Positions 1-12,002 of a stretch of DNA of 64,000 nt are shown here, piece after piece; position 1 is the first letter of the stretch, and every line of letters starts with the position of its first letter. The stretch spans positions 1 to 64,000 of the forward strand of contig JAINVK010001250.1 of assembly GCA_030068075.1 (NCBI GenBank), read 5' to 3'. The DNA comes from Paguma larvata (lineage: Eukaryota; Chordata; Mammalia; Carnivora; Viverridae). The notes beneath the pieces are model-generated. The model made no database searches. It saw only the letters and a list, made by a program, of their open reading frames with translations, and was not told where the DNA came from. The translations under genes were made by a program, and so were the position numbers.

Positions 1-1
1 G

Positions 2-172
2 CAGGACTGGCAAACTATAGCCTCTGTGCCAAATCCAACCCACAGACTTCACGAATATCTTTTATGTTTTTAAAGAGTTGTCAAAAAATAAAAATAAATG
101 CACAGAGACTGTATGGCTGCAAGGCTTAAATATTCATCATCTGGCTCTTTAGAGGAAGTCTGCCAACCTCTG
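2..172 (+). mobile_element. hAT-type MITE relic
   Basis: Begins caggactggcaaactatagcc and ends agtctgccaacctctg. These are imperfect terminal inverted repeats of the CAG...GGCAAAC / GTTTGCC...CTG kind, with an interior resembling the widespread mammalian non-autonomous element containing 'ccaaatcc...gtatggc...aaatattcatcatctggc'. Family name uncertain. Confidence 0.6.
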
Positions 173-267
173 ATCTAAAAGTTAACTATATTTGACTCAT
201 AACTGTCATAAGTATGTAATTTGGTCTTTGTCTTTATTGAAATTTCCTTAAGTAAAATACTGATTGA

Positions 268-483
268 GGGGCACCTGGGTGGCTCAGTTAGTTAAACATA
301 TGACTTCAGCTCAGGTCATGATCTCATGGTTCGTGATTTCGAGTCCCGTGTCAGGCTCTGTGCAGACAGCTCCGACTCTGGAGCCTACTTCAGATTCTAT
401 GTCTCCGTTTCTCCCTCCATCACTCGTGCGCGCTCTCTCTCTCTTTCTCTCTCTCTCAAAAATAAACATTAAAAAATTTTTTA
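268..483 (+). mobile_element. SINEC (tRNA-derived carnivore SINE)
   Basis: Full copy with tRNA-like head, CT-rich body and AATAAA tail. Flanked by the duplication aaaatactga (254-263 and 484-493). Confidence 0.95.
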
Positions 484-1094
484 AAAATACTGACTACGAA
501 TGTGCCTATGCTTTATTCACAGGATTTAAGATAATTAGACTTCCAATTAAACTGACATATTAAATGTACAATCTCTACTCCCTCACAAATTCCAACTAAA
601 ATGGCAGTGAAGAAATAAAGGTACAAACCCTAGGCAAAGGAGAATGGAAATGAGACAATACTAATTAAGTTAACAATATTTGAAAGAAGGAAAACAGATG
701 GATGCATTAGGTATTTTAGCTAATTCCACTCTACTCAGTGCCTACAATTAGAAGTAAACTTTGTGCTGCCAAACAGTCCTTCTAGAAAGCAATTTTTAAA
801 TACATATATGTGTGTGTATATATATGTTCCTGACCAAATCCAGCCATGTATCTTAAACAAATAAATACTTATTTATGCACACAGTTCTATCACTATAAGA
901 TTTACAACTAAAACTCTCTGAAAGTTCTATCCTGGAAGGTCTTATCATCTGAAAACCATGACAAATGGGAATCTATGACAGGATGGTAGATCATCATTCA
1001 AAATCATGGTTTTGACCAGTTGTTAACGGCATTAACCCACTGGAACCACTGCTGGGGCAAAGAGGGCAGGAGGAGAGACTAGGCTGTAAAACCG
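484..1094. other. Unassigned DNAJC3 intron 2 sequence
   Basis: AT-rich with no gene seen. A short (TA/TG) run occurs at 800-825. Confidence 0.5.
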
Positions 1095-1400
1095 TGTATG
1101 AGAGAAGATACACAAATGGCCAAAAGCACATGAAATGATGCTTACCGTCACTAATCATTAGGGAAATGTAAATCAAAACCACATTAAGATACCACTTCCC
1201 ATCTATTAAGATGGCTATTACAAAAACAAAGGAAGGAAGGAGAGAAAGGGAGAGAGAGAGATGGGTAGAGTTTCAGTTTGGGGTGATGAAAAGGCTCTGG
1301 AATTGGATGGTGATGCAGGTTGCACAAACATGTGAATGTGCTTAATGCCACTAACCTAATACACTTAAAAATGGTCAAAACAGTAAAATTTTATAATATA
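1095..1400 (+). mobile_element. L1 3'-end fragment
   Basis: Contains acacaaatggccaaaagcac and gggaaatgtaaatcaaaacc, typical of the end of L1 ORF2, followed by L1 3' UTR-like sequence. A GA-rich stretch occurs at 1230-1262. Confidence 0.75.
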
Positions 1401-2390
1401 CTCTTCATTACACTATTTTATTAGGGTCATATTTTTGAAAAACTAAGAAAATGGGCATTTTAACAATAAAAAGCTTAACTTTTCCCTCAAATCTAAAACA
1501 AAACCAAAAACAATCCACACATCCCAGCTAAGCATTACTGAAATTTCTTTCCTGATCAATTTTGCTCAGAAGACCAGGTAAAAAGAGCATAGTCAGCAGC
1601 CTGTGTATAGGGTATATCCTACAAAATGCTATAATTAACCTGAGGAAAAAGTAAGAAATGGAGTAACTATATTTAGAGCATAAATGATATAAAATATTTT
1701 TACGTTCGGTTTACATTTGATTTATAATGTACAATAAATTAAAAATACGTGAGTCTGGTCAGCATACCTGGCCAGAAGAATGATTTGATACTAGTCACTT
1801 TTAAGTGACTGGCTCTGAAAGTATAAAAGGAAATTCATCACCTGTCAACAGTAGTTATATGGGCAGAGAGATCAGATTTTTTCTTTATATACTGAACATA
1901 CAGATTCCAAAATGTTTCATAATAAATATGGAGTACTTTTATATTCATTAATTAAAAAAAAAACTTAAGTTTTCCATGACTTATTTACACTAAGCAAAAA
2001 ATAAATACTAGAAACGACATGATTGAAGACCCGGAGTTTACATCGCACATGATCATCTTAAGCCCAAATCCTACTCACTCTTTGAGACATAGCTCAAATG
2101 ACTCATTTGATGACACATGTGAAAATATACCTCCCATTCCCTCAATTTCCATAACATTCTATAATATAGGATACTTCTTACTATGCCCATTAACACTTAT
2201 CACTCCCTGTGGTATCAATTATTTATACACACACCTCAGTCTAGAGAAAATAAACTCCTTGAGGGAATTCACTCTCGTGTCTCCATATCACCTGGCCCAC
2301 AGGTACTCAAATAAAAGGAAATGGAAACAAATTCCTCATCACCACAATAAATACCAACACTGAGACCTGCCTAGGACAAGCAAGGGGCTA
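1401..2390. other. Unassigned AT-rich intronic sequence
   Basis: No gene or confidently named repeat seen. A 114-codon plus frame (2019-2363) lacks domain features and appears to be chance. Confidence 0.5.
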
Positions 2391-3300
2391 AAGTCAGCAC
2401 AGACATGGCTTTTTTTGGTCTTTCTTTCATTTCCACAGGACACTGTAGTACTCAGCAGGTCCCTGGGGCTAGTCAGCTTCCCCACAGGGTCTCCGCACCC
2501 CTACCCTACCCCAGGAGCTCCTCCCTTGCTTCTGGCCTTGATTCCTGGGTCTTTCTCATTGAGAAAGCCCAAGAAACCCTTCTCATTGGCTTCTGTCCTG
2601 TTTGCTTTCCCTAGTGCCATCCTGTTGTGGACAAGGAGGAAGCACACCAACATCAGCCCTGCCGCAGACCAAAAGAAACATTTCCCAGCCTCTGGATGAA
2701 TATGGTCCCTTTCCCACGGGTCTTCCTTCCAGAGCCAGGTCTGTAAACCCAGGAAGCAAATGTTTTGTCGTCACACTGTCCAGCCCAGGAGAGGTTTTTC
2801 TCAGAGGGGACAAAAGAGAGCAGGGGCTGAGGTCTCTGCTGCATCGCCCATCCTCTGGTCCCTGCAGTCCTCCCAAGTTGGCACAGAGGGTCTGGCAGAC
2901 ACTGCCATCTCTTACTTTTGGAGGAGTTGCTGCTTGTAGACTCTGACCTCACTGGTCCGGGAAAGTTTTCCATTTGGAGTGGTTTCCATCCAGGAGACAA
3001 AGCAAACAAACATCTGGTCACACAGATCCATTTCTCCCTGCCAGCTACCCCACTCAGGGATTCCAGAGAACCAACCTGGCCCTTAAAGAGATGTGCCTCA
3101 CCAGGGTATTCAGACCATTCTTCCATAAGAAATCGGCAATGGCATTTTGAAAAACAGATGTTGGCTATTTTGAACTCTGTACCTAGTTTTTTCAAGAAAA
3201 ACGAGAATGCTTAATGCTAGCATTAGGCAACTTATCAAGAAAGCACCTACACTAAAAATTTTACTGGACTTGTATTTGGGAGAAAACTGACCATTTCGGT
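2391..3300. other. Unassigned SINE-free segment, moderately GC-rich
   Basis: Open frames occur on both strands, the longest 180 codons on the minus strand (3195-2653). None resembles a family I know, and there is no splice-site pattern that would make it a DNAJC3 exon. It may be a very old retroelement or unique intronic DNA. Confidence 0.4.
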
Positions 3301-3549
3301 CCATGTAGAAAAACCTCCAAGGAGGATTACATATGACATAGTTTTTGTGTTAAGTATTTGATTATACATATATAAAAAATGTCTATATACAATAACCTGG
3401 AACATTCACTTTCATCTACTTTATTCTTCAGTTGTTAGGTAGTTTTAAGATATGAAATGGAATTAGAGCCCCATTTTATAACAATGAACCTACAAAATTA
3501 AGGAATCAAATGACAACGTCTCAACATATGAATCAAGAAGCAATGTTCT

Positions 3550-3754
3550 GGGCACCTGGGTAGCTCAGTCATTAAGCATCTGACTTCAGCTCAGGTCATG
3601 ATCTCACAGTTCAGGAGTTCAAGTCTCACGCTGGCTGAGCTCGAGCCCTGCTTCAGAGATCTTTCTCTTTCCTCCCCCCACCTCCCTCTGCCCCTCCTGG
3701 AATTTTCTCTCTGCTCCTTGTTCACTTGCTCTCTCTCAAAATAAATAAATAAAT
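3550..3754 (+). mobile_element. SINEC copy, diverged
   Basis: The tRNA-like head gggcacctgggtagctcag and tail aaataaataaataaatg are clear; the body has a rearranged middle (ctggctgagctcgagccctg). Confidence 0.9.
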
Positions 3755-3806
3755 GTGCTCTTTATTTTTTTTTCTACTTTTTCTTTTCATGTTTTCAGCA
3801 AACATC

Positions 3807-4970
3807 TTGGTTTTTTTTTTTTAATATAATTTATTGTCAAGTTAACATACAGTGTATACAATGTGCTCTTGGTTTCCGGTGTAGGTTCCTGCGATCCATC
3901 GCTACATACAACATCCAGTGCTCATCCCAACAAGTCCATCTTCAGAGCCCATCATCCATTTCCTCCTCACCCCCTACCCCTACTGCCATCAACCCTCAGA
4001 TTGTCCTCTATATTTAAGAGTCTCTTATGGTTTGCCTCCCTCTCTATAACTATTTTCCCCCCCCCTTCCCCCATGGTCTTCTATTAAGTTTCTCAAGTTC
4101 CACACATGAGTGAAAACATATGATATCTGTCTCTCTCTGACTGACTTATTTCACTTAGCATAATACCCTCCAGTTCCATCCACTTTGTTGCAAATGGCAG
4201 GATTTCATTCTTTCTCATTGTCAGATAGTATTCAGTATTCCATTGTATATATAAACCACATCTTTTTTATCCACTCATCAGCTGATGGATATTTGGGGTC
4301 TTTCCATGATTTGGCTATTGTTGAAAGCGCTGCTATAAACATTGGGGTATATGTGCCCCTATGAATCAGCACTCCTATATCCCTTGGGTAAATTCCTAGT
4401 AGTGCTATTACTGGGTCGTAGGAGAGTTCTATTTTTAATTTTTTGAGAAATCTCTACACTATTTTCCAGAGCGCCTGCACCAGTTTGCATCCCCACCAAT
4501 AGTGCAAGTGGGTTCCCGTTTCTCCACATCCTCACCAACATCTGTTGTTTCCTGAGTTGATGATGTCAGCCAATCACTAGTGTGAGGTGGTATCACAATG
4601 TGGCTTTGATTTGTATTTCCCTGATGATGAGCAATGGTAAGCATCTTTTCATGGGTCTGTTAGCCATCTGGATGTCTTCTTTGGAAAAGTGTCTATTCAT
4701 GTCTTCTGCCCATTTCTTCAGTGGATTATTTATTTTTCGGGTGTTGAGTTTGGTAAGTTCTTTGTAGATTTTAGATACTAACACTTCATCTGCTATGTCA
4801 TTTGCAACCATCTTCTCCCATTCTGTAGGCTGCCTTTTAGTTTTGTTGATTGTTTCCTTTGCAGTTCAGAAGCTTTTTATCTTATGAGGTCCCAATAGTT
4901 CGTTTTTGCTTTTATTTCCCTTGCCTTCAAGTCAATGTTCTTAGCTGAATGAGGTCACTTGAATGGCAAA
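3807..4970 (-). mobile_element. L1, 3' UTR and end of ORF2, antisense
   Basis: The poly(T) at 3807-3822 is the A-tail of a minus-strand L1. It is followed by felid/carnivore L1 3' sequence (gttaacatacagtgtataca) and antisense ORF2 C-terminal sequence with phrases such as gctgatggatatttggggtc and tcccaccaatagtgcaag-like. The minus strand keeps only short broken frames of 60-72 codons. Confidence 0.85.
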
Positions 4971-5094
4971 ACAAAATAGCTTTCCCTAGATCTTCATCTT
5001 TACTACCAATGGTTCCTAGAACTAGTGTCCATTCCTGTATCATTGTGCATGAAGTAGCAACTGAACAAGGATTGGTTTAAAAAATTCATGCTCT

Positions 5095-5284
5095 GGGCGA
5101 CTGGGTGTCTCAGTCGGTTATGTGTCCGACTTCAATTCAGGTCATGATCTTGCGTGTCGGGCTCTATGCTGACAACTCAGAGCCTGGAGCCTGCTTCGGA
5201 TTCTGTGTCTCCTTGTCTGCCCCTACTGTGCTCATGCTCTGTCTCTGTTTCTCAATAATAAATAAACGTTAAAAAATTTTCTTT
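5095..5284 (+). mobile_element. SINEC copy
   Basis: Head gggcgactgggtgtctcag, body and aataaataaacg tail; flanked by the near-repeat aaaaattcat. Confidence 0.9.
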
Positions 5285-5766
5285 AAAAATTCATTCTTAC
5301 TTTTTCGTAACATAGAATCTGATAACCTTAAAAATAATCACTTACCCTGTTATCCATTCAATATACAATACAGTTCATTATTTAAGACACTTGCAAGCCT
5401 ACCTATAGAAATACTAGATTTCAAGTGAAAACATGCCATTCAAATTGTTATACTAATTTATTAGAAATTTGAATATGAGACAGATTTAAGGTCTAATCTT
5501 CATATTACCAAAGAATTCAAATATAAGAAAATTAGCTGTAATAAAATGTAACTACTATCTGAAGAAAATACATCGGAGCCAATTACAAATGATGTTATAA
5601 ACAGTGGTAGTGGAAAACAGAAAGAAGACCATACTTGTCTAAATACAGAAATATTTTATTCTTGCTCCCAGCTAACCAACTCTACCTCTTCATTCAAACT
5701 TTTACTGAGCACCTACCAGAGATTAAAACAATAATGGCAAAATAGGATACTACCTATCTTTAAGAT
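5285..5766. other. Unassigned AT-rich intronic sequence
   Basis: No gene, named repeat or regulatory site recognised. Confidence 0.5.
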
Positions 5767-5767
5767 T

Positions 5768-5851
<84 letters not shown>
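5767..5851 (+). repeat. Compound microsatellite (TC)n(TG)n(GA)n
   Basis: Roughly a dozen TC units, fifteen TG units and sixteen GA units in direct succession. The TC and GA arms are reverse complements and could pair around the TG loop. Confidence 0.97.
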
Positions 5852-5853
<2 letters not shown>

Positions 5854-5883
5854 ATATTACTCAGCCATAAAAAAAGAATTAAA

Positions 5884-6119
5884 GGGGCGCCTGGGTGGCT
5901 CAGTCAGTTGAGCATCCGACTTCGGCTCAGGTCATGATCTCGCGGTTTGTGAGTTAGAGCCCCGCGTCGGGCTCTGTGCTGACAGCTTGGAGCCTGGAAC
6001 CTGCTTCGGATTCTGTGTCTCCCCCTCTTTCTGCCCCTCCCATGCTCATGCTCTGTCTCTCTGTGTCTGTCAATAATAAATAAACGTTAAAGAAATTTAA
6101 AAAATTAAAAAAAAAAAAA
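5884..6119 (+). mobile_element. SINEC inserted in L1
   Basis: Near-consensus young copy (ggggcgcctgggtggctcag ... cccgcgtcgggctctgtgct) with poly(A). Target duplication aaagaattaaa on both sides. Confidence 0.95.
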
Positions 6120-6224
6120 AAAGAATTAAATCATATCATTTGCAACTTCATGGATGGACCTAACGGGCACCATGCTTTATGCTAACTGCAATAAATCAGG
6201 GAAAAGATAAATACCATATGATTT

Positions 6225-6345
6225 AACTTATTTTCTTTTTAAAGATTTTAGTTTCAAGAAACCTCTACACTCAACGTGGGGCTTGAACTCACAACCCCAA
6301 GATCAAGAATCACATGTTCTACCGACTGAGCCAGACAGGCACCCT
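6225..6345 (-). mobile_element. Older short SINEC (no CT body), inserted in L1
   Basis: Antisense copy reading ggcttgaactcacaacccc and accgactgagccagacaggc. Flanks ccatatgattt / ccatacgattt form the target duplication. Confidence 0.85.
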
Positions 6346-6590
6346 CCATACGATTTCACGTAAATGTAGAATCTAAAAAACAGCATAAGCAAACAAAAAA
6401 CAGACTCTTATATATAGAGAACAAACTGATGACTCTTGGATGGGGTGGGGTAGAAAGAGGGTAAAATAGATAAAAAGGATTATTTATCTTATAAATAAGT
6501 CAGAAATGAAACACACAGTATGGGAATATAGTCGGTAATACTATAATAATGTTGTATGATGACAGATGACTACACTTACGGCGAGCACCG

Positions 6591-6630
6591 AATCATGTAT
6601 AGAATCATGTATAGAATCGTGTATAGAATC
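6591..6630 (+). repeat. 12-bp tandem repeat
   Basis: About three copies of aatcatgtatag with one substitution (C-A to C-G) in the last. Confidence 0.9.
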
Positions 6631-6720
6631 ACTATGCTGTCCATCTGAAACTAATATAACATTGTATCCTAATTATACTTCAGTAAAAATAATGATAATG
6701 GTAATAACAATAAGATTCTA

Positions 6721-8816
6721 CCAACCCTTAAGAAGTTTGCAATATTTTGAATTAGAATTTGATGTTTAAAAAGTCACTAAAGAAAGTATTTTCTTTCCTT
6801 CTGTCTAAATGTGAATAGTAAATGCCCAGCCCCATTTTCCAAATGAGGTCCAAATGTGATGAGAGAGCACCATGGTATGTTTGTGACAAATCGATGTAGA
6901 CATAGATTTTGTTTTCTGATTTAGCAAAACTATAAATGTGATACTGATTTCCTTACCAAGCAAATAGAGAAACCTATCACTTCGGACATCCGTACCGTTT
7001 AACCCCACCACCACATCAGACAGTCACTCCTGCCAGATACAGCTCAGACATTCTGTTAGGTTCTGTCAAAAAAGTGATTCCAGACCCTGGAATTCATCAC
7101 CTCCTTAAGACCATGCTGCGGGAATGAGAGTCGGATCATTTCCGCAATGCACTGCAGTTTACTCTAATGATAAATCTCTAAACGATACTTGTGTCTGACG
7201 ACTTCATAACATTGAAATGGATGCAACTGTTTCAGAAGACTAACTGGTAAGCGGTAATCAACATGCTTCCTTAAATCACAGTTTCCAATAGATCAAGAAT
7301 ATTTCCCCGTCTTAAATCTTAAGACTCTTACCAAAAAATATTCATATGTCAGATACAAAAAACCTTCATATCCTGATAGACCTGTACCACTCTGTAGGAA
7401 CAATTTGTGTTGCTATTGAATTTTAGTATATAAACCTTTTATTGTGTTAAAATGTAATCATAAAACATACTATGCCCAAGTAATTTTCAAAATGTACCTA
7501 GTAATTTTTCAAGAATGAAAATGGAAGGGTGCCACAACCATAAATAATGTCAACTACAGCATTACAATAAGAAATGGTCCGTTGATACTCACAATGCTGC
7601 CAGCCAAATTCTATTACAAAACTTTTACATCAATTTCTAATCACAGAAGTTAAGGAAATAAAGTACATCACAAAATTTAGAAGTTGGAAAGTAAAACAAA
7701 CGAATAAACATTTATGAACTCTTCACACGGTCAGTTTAAAGCAACGTATTAAACCATGAATGATGTTTCGCCACGGAAGATCGGCATCGGTTGCAGTGGC
7801 CCAGCTCTACCGCCCACAGCAGCAGGCGCACGACCTGTTAGTCTACAAGTCAGAAGACCCGGACGAACTCACTGCTGGTGAGAGGCTCTCCCTAACTCTC
7901 TGCGCTACCTGAAGCAGCCAGTGTGGCCACGCTAACGTGAAGTCTGGTAAACAAGACCGCTGAAACAGAGGAACTAACATTCTTTTGTGATAAACATACT
8001 TTTAACAGGAGGGCCAGTTGGTCATGACACCACCACCCTCTCACCATCTCCCATATACTGCCATCATAAACAATTTAGTCCTTTAATTTCTAGGGTTAGC
8101 TATGATCTGTGTTTGACATAAACTAAGATGATGGATGTCCCAAACTACACTTCTCTTCCCGAGAATTATGACACATGCACCATCTGAGAATTGTTGCAAC
8201 TCGCCAAATGATGACGAACAAAAGGGCACAGCTCTCCGAACTCTGAATGCACTAGCACTGCTTCACTTTCTCCCTTCGCCAAATTCCATGAATAAATTAC
8301 CATGTTTTAGCTTTACTGACATCTGACAGGAATACAATATCTTATTGGGTAAGCACCATCTCGAGAGTTCAGGTACAACAGTGAAGCTAGAAAAGTAGGC
8401 AGTCCTTTTAACAACTGCAACAATACACCATGGCCCTTAATGTTTCCACTAAAAATCAATATTTTTTTAAGACATGCTGTATCTAAGACAATAACTGAAT
8501 TTTTTTTTAATTACCACGCTGCAGCAGAGTTCAAATCACCGGAACGGTGTGGACTCAGTAATGACATGGTCATTTAGTGTACGGTCTCCAGGGAAAAGTA
8601 ACTGGTGCAAACCGTTGTGCCAGTTGCCTACCACCTCCCAAGGTGAGCTAACTGCTAACATGAAAAAAAAACTACCTAATAGAAACTTCACATAGTCAAG
8701 AAAATTCTATCAATGTATCAAGTCTCTTTTTTAAAAGTCTTAATTTTCAGAAATACAAAAATTATATTTCTATATATCTTACATGTGTGATTGTACCCTA
8801 TTTTCTTTTTTCTATT
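6721..8816. other. Unassigned DNAJC3 intron 2 sequence
   Basis: Mostly AT-rich with no named repeat. A locally CpG-bearing patch at 7745-7950 stands out; it shows no splice-bounded exon that matches DNAJC3. Confidence 0.5.
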
Positions 8817-9009
8817 TAAAAAAGTTTTTTAACTTCTTTTTTTATTTAATTTTGAGAGACAGAGAGACAGAGAAAGAGCAGGGAAGTGAAGAGAGAGAAG
8901 GAGACACAGAATCCAAAGAAGGCTCCAGGCTCTGAGCTGTTAGCACAGAGCCAGAAGCAGGGATCAATCCCCCAAACTGTGAGATCATGACCTGAGCCAC
9001 CCAGGCACC
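8806..9009 (-). mobile_element. SINEC with deletion inside the tRNA-like head
   Basis: Antisense copy; gatcatgacctgagcc joins directly to acccaggcacccc, so about 25-30 bp between the A and B box regions are missing. Target duplication ga(t/c)tgtaccctattttc on both sides. Confidence 0.92.
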
Positions 9010-9026
9010 CCGACTGTACCCTATTT

Positions 9027-9629
9027 TCAAAAAAAATCTTTATATACATTATTCCCACCTAATCTTCACAAAAAATCCTTTCAGGTAATACAGTGAAAAC
9101 TGCCAAGAATACGCAGGTAACTTGTGTAAGTCTATATTTACTTACATAACTTGACCAATAATCCTAGGATTATCAAGTGCAAAGCCAAAGTTAAAAACCT
9201 TGGTTCCCTGCTATTCTAGAGGGTTAATAATACCAGTAATGAAAATGTGAGTTTACAAAAAAGCATAAAGAAAAATATTGCCAAACCAAAATCTAATCAT
9301 GTTCTGTTTACAAAGTAAATTACAGGAGTGCAATGATCATTCTTCAGGTGAGCAGAACTTTATCAAAATAGAAAAAAAAAAACAAAAACACCTCATTACC
9401 CTGCAGGTTAACTTGTTACTCATAACCATCCCAAATAAAGGTGAAAATGTATCATTTAATTTAAGAGAGGATTCCGAAGAGTCAGTGTCAGAAAGTTCTA
9501 GCAACAAGGACTATACAAAAAGGACCTATACAAAAGTATACAGAAAATCCTTTAAGCCCTCACTTAGAACCTATTTATTGTGGTCATCTTGTTTCTCTGA
9601 GTCTCAATGATTAAAAACTGCAAAGACAG
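9027..9629. other. Unassigned AT-rich sequence
   Basis: A 110-codon plus frame (9278-9610) is Ser/Lys-rich with no recognisable domain. It is probably chance. Confidence 0.4.
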
Positions 9630-9856
9630 GGCGCCTGGGTGGCTCAGTCGGTTAGGTATCCGACTTCGGCTCAGGTCATGATCTCATGGCTCGTGAGTTC
9701 AAGCCCCGCATCGGGCTCTGTGCTGACAGCTCAGAACCTGGAGTCTGTTTCGGATTCTATGTCTCCTTCTCTCTCTGACCCTGCCCTACTCCTGCTCTGT
9801 CTCTCTCTCTCTCAAAAATAAATAAACTTTAAATAAATAAATAAATAAATAAATAA
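9630..9856 (+). mobile_element. SINEC, near consensus
   Basis: Full-length with (AAAT)n tail; target duplication aa(a/g)ctgcaaagacag flanks it. Confidence 0.95.
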
Positions 9857-9871
9857 AAGCTGCAAAGACAG

Positions 9872-10344
9872 TAGAAACTACAGACAAATATAAGTGAGCA
9901 ACAGGACAGCCTAAGGGATGGAAGAGGTTTGACCAACACAGAAGAGGCAAAGGACTGCAGGATCCCCCAAGGACCTCAAAGTAAAATAACTATACTTATG
10001 ATCTCAAGTCATCAAGAAAATTAAACCGTCTTTAGTGAAATCTTTCAGAGGGGGGCAAAAAACTATATAATACAGTGAGAAAAGCTTTCTGTCAAAATTA
10101 TCTTGACTTACTCTTGATACTTATGGTAGAAAGTCTAAGTTATGTGGAAAATTCTCTTGTGTTAGATAATATGCATTTAAGTGTTGTGTATTTATTTTAT
10201 TAACCTATTTCACCCAGAATCCTGCAAATATTTTTAATGTTTTCTTTAAACATTAAATAATGTTTATTCTAAACATTATCCAAATGCGAACTAGAAATCA
10301 CTAAGATGGTCACTGAGGATTTTGGTTCCAAGATACAAACCTAC
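9872..10344. other. Unassigned sequence flanking DNAJC3 exon 2 (intron 2 side)
   Basis: No repeat recognised with confidence. Short direct and inverted phrases (aaacattaaataatgttta, 10249-10267) occur. Confidence 0.4.
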
Positions 10345-10451
10345 TGCGGCGTGAAACTGAGATAAAGCATCGGCTAGCTGTCCAGCTGCAAGTAATTTCT
10401 TGCCCAATTCAAGATGTTTCTCAACATCCGCATTTACTCCACATTCCGCAC
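10345..10451 (-). CDS. DNAJC3: DNAJC3 coding exon 2: first TPR repeat
   Basis: On the minus strand an acceptor (TTTTTAG, ending 10452) is followed by 107 nt. After completing the Gly codon split from exon 1, these encode AECGVNADVEKHLELGKK and then LLAAGQLADALSQFHAA. This is the start of the TPR array of DNAJC3, with VEKHLELGKKLLAAGQLADALSQF forming TPR helices A and B. The exon ends in phase 0 at GCA with donor GTAGGT (10344-10339). Frame is kept across a 17.3-kb intron 1. The next exon should begin with Val-Asp-Gly-Asp; I did not find it, so intron 2 runs at least 10.3 kb and leaves the window. The J domain is also outside. Confidence 0.95.
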
Positions 10452-10790
10452 CTAAAAACAACAACAAAAATCAGTTAACTTTCCATGACCAAGATTCAAT
10501 TCTGAATAAAGCGCTAAAAATACAATTATCTCCCTCAGGCATTTGGTCAGATGAGTCGCAGAAGCTAAAGAGTGACATAGAAAAGGTAACAATAAAGCAC
10601 AGTGCTTCATTTTATAGCATTTAAGTCACCCAAAAATACACCCTGGTCATATCAAAAGAATGTAACCAGTCTCTAAAATATAACGGAAACTGCATAACCC
10701 AGTAGTAAAAATACATTGAACAACAAATCAGAATTCCTTTGTCAAACTAGAATCTCAGTTTAATGGGTATTATTATCGAGTCCACTCTAA
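10452..10790. other. Unassigned intron 1 sequence next to exon 2
   Basis: AT-rich, no repeat recognised. Confidence 0.4.
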
Positions 10791-10794
10791 TATT

Positions 10795-11360
10795 CAAGTA
10801 CTAATTAAGCATCTACAACACACCAGGCACTATTCTAGGTATATGGATAAAGCGAGCGAAACACACACACACATACCTCTGCCACTCACGGCACCTGACA
10901 TTATGAAGGGAAGAGATAGACACGAGAAATTCATAAACTACACAGTATGTTAGGTGAGAAATACCATGGAAAAAGTCAAGCCCCGTGAGGGCGCCAGAAA
11001 TGCTGGGCTTTCAGTACTAAAGAACGTGGTCAAGGGTGGGCCTCACGAAGAAGCTGACATCTGAGCAACGACAAGGGAAGGAAGGAAACTCACCAGGCCA
11101 ATATGTAGAAAAGAACTTTCTAAGAGGAACCAACCAGTGCAAGGGCCCTAAGTCAGGAGAATACCAGCTTATGTTCCAGGAACAGCAGGGAGACCAGGAT
11201 GGGTACCCCGGAGCCAACAAGGAAAACAGTACTGTAAGATGACGAGGTCAAGAAGCAGAGGGCCTGACTATGTACGGCTTTGGTTTCACTCCAGGTAAAA
11301 TGGGGAGCTCGTGGGGAACTGTGAGTAGTGGAATGACCTGATCTGACTGACTAGGCCAGT
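10795..11360 (+). repeat. Ancient L2-type interspersed repeat
   Basis: Diverged match to the mammalian repeat phrases 'gcatctac..caccaggcactattctagg', 'agtgcaagggccct' and 'gaatgacctgatctgac'. The same family recurs at 22.5, 54.2 and 55.05 kb. The name L2 is from memory. Confidence 0.55.
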
Positions 11361-12002
11361 TATCAACGTGTTACCTCTCCTCTGAATTCATCCTTCAGCA
11401 TCAGGCTTTACAAATGGACTGGAGTTTTTAAGCATTTCTTCTTTATATTGAGTACAGTAAAAGGTACAAAACAGGCATGCAGGAAAGACACCTTCAGTGT
11501 CTTGTTGCCCTCTTCATTTTGTTCTGGTTCCTACTGCACGGTGCACATGGGGAGGACACCCAGGGGTTCCCAGCCCTAGCCACATGCCCCTGGGTCCAGT
11601 CCCTCAGCAACCCAGCAGCCTTGACCAGCCACTGCCTCCCAATGAAGACCCTATGCAGTCCAGGCTTTATGCCCACACACAGCACCCTGATTCCTCTCCC
11701 CACACACAGGCCAACCAACCCAGGCTCACTTACACCCGAGAGGGTTGTTTCCTGCTTGCCCAGCTACAGTGAATCAGCCCTAGTCCCAGGAACTCAGCAA
11801 ACTTTATCAGCAACTTTACGGTGTACCTATACCTTTTCTAATAAGGTCTAAATCCAAGACGTGCGTAGGGGTTCCCCCCTCCAAGCTGGCCCTTCTTTGT
11901 GGACCATCTGTTGGCTCTAGAATATCCTTTAGAGCAATCTTTACATCTTTATAGTTATTCTCCTATCACAGCCTAACGATTCTTTATATTTAACTTCCCT
12001 GT
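11361..12002. other. Unassigned sequence, possible LTR or old retroelement
   Basis: A 124-codon plus frame (11477-11851) and a 74-codon minus frame overlap with no recognised domain. The following text, through 12300, has the feel of an old retroelement (tctgtctcctgaatggaccc), split by the SINE at 12003. Confidence 0.3.

Larger units (their letters stand above)
5852..6720 (+). mobile_element. L1 3'-end fragment split by two SINEs
   Basis: agaatattactcagccataaa (5852-5872) continues after the first SINE as tttgcaacttcatggatgg, then resumes after the second at ccatacgatttcacg. This is one L1 3' region broken at 5884-6119 and 6225-6345. It fades out by about 6720 in an AT-rich tract. Confidence 0.8.

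Noticed and set aside
6566..6769. 67-codon frame with ESCI repeats
   Set aside because: The protein repeat only mirrors the 12-bp DNA tandem repeat; no gene features.
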